Under the pieces are notes generated by a model that did not search any database, was not told the origin of the DNA, and saw only the letters and a list, made by a program, of their open reading frames with translations. 64,000 nt of DNA from Symsagittifera roscoffensis (taxonomy: Eukaryota > Xenacoelomorpha > Acoela > Convolutidae), in contig NC_087063.1 of the NCBI RefSeq assembly GCF_963678635.1, forward strand, positions 33,058,599 to 33,122,598. The letters run 5' to 3'. The position numbers and the translations under genes are program-made. Positions 57,750 to 64,000 of this stretch are shown in pieces (the first letter of the stretch is position 1; every line of letters starts with the position of its first letter).

Positions 57750-58640
57750 ATCTACCATTAAATTTTATCTGAGTAGCACTTTACACGTCACAATTTTCAA
57801 ACACGAAAAGACAAATTGGTTCGGAAAAAACTTATCGAAATTGTACCCAAAAACTTCATTTCCCAAATGCACCAATATGGATAAAAAGTACTTTGCAATA
57901 ACTTTCTCACTTGCTAAGTGAAAAAAACCTTTCCACCTCAGAAACGAAATCCAGAAAAACAAGACTTTAAAGAGCAAAGTTTATGTGTCAATCATAGATT
58001 TTCTTTTGATACAAAAGGCCCCTTTATCACCCTCTTCTGAAAGCAACTCATACAATACGATGCATTCAACCCTATCCCAAACTATAAGGCTCTCTATGCA
58101 TACACAACACTGGATAGCAAAATCCGGTTACCCGAAATCCTTGTCGCAGATAAAGGAACAAAATTAATAATAGTGAAATAATCACACTATGTCATTTTAA
58201 TAATTTTAAGCAGAAACCTAAAACCTCGTACGCCCCGTGATATAACAGATTAGTTAAAGGCATGAATTGTTCACTACAAGCATATCTCTAATGTATAATT
58301 AACGGAAACGATAAAAAAGACCCCGAATGGTCAACAGATAGAAATTAATTGCCATTTGAATTTATTTCTCAAAGAATTATCACCCAAAGAATTTTTTTTC
58401 TTCAAAGGCCACCTAAGCGATAAGCAAATAATGCTCCTTGCAAACACCTCAAAAGATACACACAGACATTGTCAACCATCAAAAAAATCCAATTGTTATA
58501 AGTTACCACTTCGTACCAACGATGAAGCTCTTTTATCCAAAAAAATGCAAAAAAATTTTTACAAAAACAAAATAAGAAACCGACATCAAACCACAAATTT
58601 ATCACAGTTAGTAAAATTTGTATATAACCAATTTTAATTG
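57750..58640 (+). pseudogene. Integrase remnant with Glu-to-Lys at the catalytic position
   Basis: The core has SFDTKGP with the first Asp (GAT 58008-58010) and LVADKGTKLI with the second (GAT 58149-58151). The position of the catalytic Glu is AAA, Lys (58256-58258), 107 nt on, which is one base short of the 36 codons of a D,D-35-E core. A TGA interrupts six codons before it. The C-terminal remainder runs to 58636 as a Lys-rich open frame from 58356. Confidence 0.8.
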
Positions 58641-60337
58641 TTTAGAGTAAAAACAATTCTTTTTCTTTCGCAGAAAAATCATCAAACAATCAACCAATCA
58701 CAACACTTGAAACCCTTTGACTTTTGATTCGCCAACACTGTTAACATTAGCCGCCATAATTTAAATTTGATCTAGAACTAAAACTTAAACTTTAAGACCT
58801 TCAGATCAAAAATAAGCATTATCTTCATTTTTGACAACTTCAAAAAGTTTAAATTAACAATTACAAGCCCCTCTTATCAACAACACAGTAATCAAAAATG
58901 CCTTACGACCCCACAAAAAAAACCCAAAAATTAGTAAAATAGCTTTAAACTAAAAATTCAAAAGATCACTCAGCCTAAAGATCAACTAACCCACATATAC
59001 CCCTGTTCATCCAATTAATAAAATAACGAATAAGTGACTTTATATCAAAACCTCCCGAATACCTTTCACGAAAGCTTCTCCATATCCAACCCACTTATCA
59101 AACATCAATAAACAATCCGAACCCACTCAATTTAACACTACAAAAAAACAAAAAGGAACTTTCGGAAAAAGGAGTTCACTTTTCGAATGCTCAGTGCACA
59201 GTTAGTCGTTCACTTTTTTATGACACTTATTCTAAACTTAATGCAAATTTTAACAAGCTTTTTAATTTTTCTTAACATATATTTCATTTTCCCAGATCAT
59301 CGACTGCCTTACCAGGATCGACAACAGTCAATATCTTTTCTTCTAAATGATCAGAAATCTTCTTAACAAAAAAAGAACTCCTGACATTTTTTGTCTTATC
59401 CTAACAAAAATAGCTTTTCTTATATTAGCTCTTCAAAAATGTCTCAAAAAGCTATAGTTGCATTCAACCTAGCAATCAGTTTGAAAACCATTTTTCATGA
59501 AAAATACTATCATGAACATTCTTTTTTTGAATTCCACTGACAGTTACAAAAATCAATATCAAATTGCTGATCAAATGCCAATATTTGATTCAGCATCTAC
59601 CAATCCATCCAAAATCCAAACCAAAACCCCGTACAACCTGTACTGCTCCAATCCAATCAAGCCAGTCTCAAATATCTACTCATATATCATACTTAGAACA
59701 CTCATATACCTTTGAGTCTAGACAGGCAGCCTGATCAGAAAAATTAAAACCAGCCCATCACAACGCACCCTCAAGTGAAACGCAGTACGGAACCAACATG
59801 TCCGATTCAACATAACCTCGTCACATACAGCTTCTGCTCCTCTTGAATTGTTCAACAATACATTATAAAGCAATCCACGTACCTGTATGCTTGAGCTCAT
59901 AACAAAACACATCAAATATTCCACCAGACCACCTAGGCTAAAAATCCATTTCTGAACAAATTGGAGAAAACCCGTTCAATCCCCCAACCTCTTCAAAAAG
60001 GTTCCCACATTCGACGAAATACACATTTCCCCACGGCGAAACAAACATCGCCAACGACTACCACTAAATTAGAACGCTTTCGTAACGTCACCTCCTTTAT
60101 TTGGTCTTGATATGTTTAGATGGCAGCCGCCTACAACATTGGGCATTAAATCAACTCATTAAAGCTACTACAAGACAGACACACTATACTCAAAGACATC
60201 CAAGATCAAAACATTTAAATATTTTTTTTCTCAATCGAGTTTAAAATCAAAATTTGAAATAACAAGAAAGTTTTATAATCTCACCGATCACTATCTCAAG
60301 CAGACATCACAGTTCAGTTTTTGCTTCCTCTATTTAT

Positions 60338-62540
60338 TTGCACAGAATTGATTTAAAAATACGGCAGACACACAAAAAATACTATAGGTTATACATCATT
60401 TTACAATCCATTTTCAGGATTATCAAACACATGTGTCTTTCAATACGTTTGTTGGTTATTACCCTCTATCTCTTAGTACATGTAAAACCAACAATTGACA
60501 ACAACCCATCTCCACAAACAGGATTAAAGGTCCCAGTAGTAAATCACTATGTTTGCCAAGATAATCAACAAAAGTCACAAAATAGATACGCAATAAATCA
60601 AGTTACACAAATCGAATCGGAACTTCAAGCAGTCCAATCAATTAATGTATTTGCAACTTTTCATTCAAAAGCCCGCGCTACGAGTCTCACAGGTTAGAAC
60701 GTACATTGTTCTCAAATCTCAAATGGAATCAAAAATAGACTCAATCGTGAATCATATTACCAAAATAATATTAAAAGACTACTATAATTTAACTCATAAG
60801 ACTGTAAAAACGAACTGAGACGTTTAAAAAAAATTACAAAAAGACGACGATAGAAAGTTTTCATATTTTTCCAGACTCCGCACATCAAGCACAACTTGAA
60901 CATCACCAGGGCCATATTCAACTAGACAAAAAATTTCCTTACCACGGTTTAGACTGACCCTTAATTTACGATAACCTTGAGAAAAATTGGATACACCACA
61001 TTAGAATAAATGATCCTTCCAAATTTACAGCTAGCACGAAAGACTCAGCGTTGCAAGAAATAATGTTTTTTATTAAAAAACCGAACTCGAACAAGTTCAA
61101 CCTACCCAAGATTTTCAAGACGATTTTATATTATATCTAGGATTTCGCTCGCCGTGGAAAAATGATCAATGATTTTGCTGTCCCACATCCCTTACCCAGG
61201 CAACTAATATTTAGTTTCCTGAAGACCTATGTACCACATTTGAAGTCGCTAAAATCCCAGCGAGGATGATTAATTTTCTCAAAAAAACTTCATCGAATCT
61301 GTATCATTTGAACAATTAAATCCAATCAGAGCAAAATCAGCTATGAGTCGCTATAGAAACTAACAAGGCATGGAACAGAAAATAACACGTTTTCGAAAAC
61401 AACATGAAACTGAAATAGCGCACAAATGTTGGAAACCACTTTTTAGAACTCAGTACTCTGAAGTACTAATCAAATATGAGAAAATTTTCAATGTGAATAC
61501 GTGAAAACTCGTTATTACCAAACACGCTACAAATCAAAACAGAGACAAAAAAATTGTGAATGCCAGTCACACTAAAAAGAAATAACGGACAAATAGGTGG
61601 AAAACTCTTACCGGAAAATCGTAACAGTACACGCCTAAAAATTTGTCACTACTGAGTCACATATTTTGGAACAACCCAATATAAAATATATCTCGACATG
61701 AAAATGAGAACACTTTAAAAAGGATTTTTTAGAAATCTCATTATCCCAACGTGAAGCACTACATCAGTATGCGAACTAGAAAGAACACAATTATTACAAT
61801 CACTAGCATTAGCAGTTTTAAAAATACCTTATGCAGGATACCTACTCTCATGCAACCGTTCAACTTTATTTAATTACAAAGAAAGTATCCTTTGTTATTA
61901 TAGATATACACTAAAATCTCATCACTATAGCTATTCGAAGACAAAAGATGTTATCACAGAGTTCCTATATTCTGTAAAACTAAGTTCATTTTGTAGGTAC
62001 ACTATCACGCCGTACATGTTTTTGGAATACCACTGTCCTGTGTGGATTGTGTGGATTGGAATATAGCCACAACCTAAAACAACTAAATCCATACGAAGAT
62101 AAATTTTGACTTCTCACACCATGCCCCACTTTAATGCCTCCTTTAAAGAAACTTACTCTTGAAAGCTCACGCGCAAAAACTAAAAACCCGAAAATCGATT
62201 TGCAATACATAGGCATATACTGTAAGTCAGATATACAACGTCATAGTAGTACACAACAGTTTCAGCTGGTTTCTGATATATCTACAACCATGAATATAGT
62301 AGATACTTTAAGGATATTAAAGATTACATTTATCACATTGGAGAAAATTATTGCTCAGAAGATATCACTCCCATCAATATATTTAGTTTTCTTCACATTA
62401 AAAATGAACAAATAGCACTTTTAGGATGGCCATACGAAATCCCAGAAAGATTGACTAAGTTATACGCAATGTTTAATTTTATAGCAGTTTTAGTTTTAGT
62501 TCTCAACAAAATATACAACACATGTGCAGTTCATAAATAA
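60338..62540 (+). pseudogene. Envelope-like remnant
   Basis: It begins with an open frame (60338-60694) carrying a hydrophobic signal/anchor-like stretch, LLVITLYLLVHV. It continues through many stops and ends with a membrane-spanning segment, MFNFIAVLVLVLNKIY, and a short tail at 62471-62540. An N-terminal signal, a C-terminal membrane anchor and a place after integrase fit a gypsy-type envelope gene. No sequence motif proves it. It is non-functional as found. Confidence 0.55.
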
Positions 62541-64000
62541 GCCAACAGACAAGCCAGCCTAGCAAGATCAATATTCGCTGTATTTTTTGGAGTTTTTTGT
62601 CGATACCTCCAAAAATACCAATAGACCCACAGATTATTGAGTTTTGTAAGAAGCTATCAAGAACACCAAACACACACCATACCTTTGTACATTTTTAATA
62701 GCATCCTGAATTCAGCAGAACAATGGAAAACAACAAAGCCTCGTTTCACATATAGCATATCAGCCACCAAATACTCATGAAACATATGAAAAATTAATAG
62801 AACAACCTCGCACTATGAAATATCGTTCTCAAAACAACAACGTTTTCAGCCCACGATGAGCCGCCAACTTGCATCTCTCAACCGTTTTTTCTCTCTCATC
62901 CTTCCAACCTCCAATGACATCACACTGTCATTTCCATTTCCGCTCTCACTTATTCTCCCTCCTGTGTCTCCCTCTCCGCCAGTTTTTAGCTCCAGTTTTT
63001 GAACTTCTCACCCAACTCATCTCACACGCACTGCGACAATTCTATACAAACAGCTTTTGAGACTCATAATTTTTTAACCAACTCTGTCAATGACACACCT
63101 GACAATTTTTTAGACTCTGAACTGAGTCCCACTACCTACTTCTCACAACCAGCTTTTGCCCCAATAACTCCCCCAGTTCCCGTAGTAACCCTCTTCACTT
63201 CCAGTTCATACTATACGGACAAAGCCCTCATTCTTTCCCCTCTCTCTAGTAAACTCCCTGATACTCCCAGGCCTATGACAGACCACTATTTAAAAGCGAC
63301 CTTGATGAGTTTATCCAACACCAAAAAAAAATTCATAATAGAGATCGACAACTAACTCTTCAACAATTAACACACTCAGCGTCACCGTCAGAAACATCAA
63401 CATCATCCATTCGTAATACTCCCGTGCAGAACGCATCCTCATGGAAAAAAAGTACCCCACTAGTTTGCCTAAATACTTAATCAATCGACCAACCTTGTCA
63501 CGACCCATTCGTAGCAATCACTCTAGGCATACTTATACGTTAGAGTTTTTACTAGAAAACATCCTGTTTTTCATCAATACTCCTACGATAACATCGAATC
63601 TCAGTCCTACGTTGATGATAACTCCCTCATCCCTATCCTCTCCTAGATGTCATTTCATAATTTCACTGACCTTTTAAAAGTACCCATATAAAAAAACGAA
63701 GACGACGAACTCTATACAACCATGCTTTACTATTTAACTAACCCCCTACAACTCCAGGACTTGACTAAAATTGGACTATCGCACGTACTTAATCAGTTTT
63801 TTTTGCACAAAAATCTAAGCAATTTCGCATCTTACCTTAGAATCACCCAGTAATACTTTTTATGGAAGACTCAACTTAGGACACGGATCCAACAGTAAAC
63901 TAAGACTTACGGAAAAAATCATTTAAAAAGAGCGATTATAACTTTGACGTAGATAAAACTAACAAAAATTTGGACCACGTGATTGATCATCCCCACGACA
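62541..64000 (+). other. A/C-rich tail with Ser/Thr/Pro-rich frame fragments
   Basis: The composition matches the decayed element. Frames at 62999-63352 and 63441-63674 are rich in Ser, Thr, Pro and Leu, without a recognised domain. They may be a further ORF of the element, the start of a second copy, or non-coding. No LTR was found. Confidence 0.4.

Larger units (their letters stand above)
51190..62540 (+). mobile_element. Heavily decayed gypsy-type retroelement with envelope-like region
   Basis: Remnants occur in the order gag, basic Asn-rich region, protease, RT, RNase H, integrase, envelope-like, all on the + strand, across many stops and frameshifts. This order, with an envelope-like frame after integrase, is that of env-bearing gypsy elements (errantivirus-like). 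The boundaries are approximate: the left end may be near 50.4 kb, and the right end may lie beyond the window. A-richness and G-poverty set the tract apart from the host genes and from the gypsy copy at 23-29 kb. Stretches 51190-52500, 58640-59490 and 59930-60330 hold no recognised domain. The copy cannot be functional. Confidence 0.8.

Noticed and set aside
54190-62540. TGA read as Trp (alternative genetic code)
   Set aside because: The host genes use TGG for Trp, the DUF1349 gene ends with TGA, and the element also carries TAA, TAG and frameshifts. Mutation explains the stops.

Overview
The window is nuclear DNA of an invertebrate animal. It is AT-rich, with protein genes split by GT-AG introns, a eukaryotic tRNA-Pro gene, AATAAA poly(A) signals, animal-type gene families (ankyrin-DHHC acyltransferase, aquaporin, Golgi-type carbohydrate sulfotransferase), and remnants of LTR retrotransposons and a hAT transposon. 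The phylum cannot be fixed from the sequence. There is no rRNA, CRISPR array or operon. Most of the 64 kb is repeats.

Layout. 1-12 kb is a T-rich mosaic of interspersed repeats. A recurring composite element carries a short hairpin box, a tRNA-like box, tandem 'CGGCTTA' body repeats and a palindromic end box. A tandem array of about 168-bp units fills 6.4-8.25 kb. 12.3-15.85 kb holds a seven-exon gene (+) for a ZDHHC17/HIP14-like ankyrin-repeat palmitoyltransferase. 16.5-17.85 kb is a 658-bp tandem duplication. 17.8-22.4 kb is intergenic. 22.45-23.3 kb holds short elements with repeated terminal motifs. 23.29-29.33 kb is a decayed Ty3/gypsy element with both LTRs, followed by the 3' end of a hAT transposon, and tRNA-Pro(TGG) at 30.16 kb.

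30.5-36.3 kb is again repeats: a hairpin-ended short element, a 1,216-bp near-identical tandem duplication, a foldback element of about 700 bp, and a second array of about 160-bp units. 38.8-40.8 kb is a three-exon aquaporin gene (+). 45.16-46.83 kb is an apparently intronless gene (+) for a DUF1349 protein with a long disordered N-terminus. 48.29-48.91 kb is the 3' exon of a carbohydrate sulfotransferase gene (-). From about 50.4 kb to the end the + strand becomes A-rich and G-poor. This part holds a heavily decayed gypsy-type element with gag, protease, RT, RNase H, integrase and envelope-like remnants, several of whose lesions look like G-to-A changes.

The four cellular genes are unrelated in function and independently transcribed, so there is no sign of a shared pathway. 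The least explained structures are the hairpin-headed composite repeats with compensatory stem changes, the short elements whose ends are themselves palindromes, the palindrome/foldback relation at 31-34.7 kb, and the possible G-to-A damage in the 3' retroelement.
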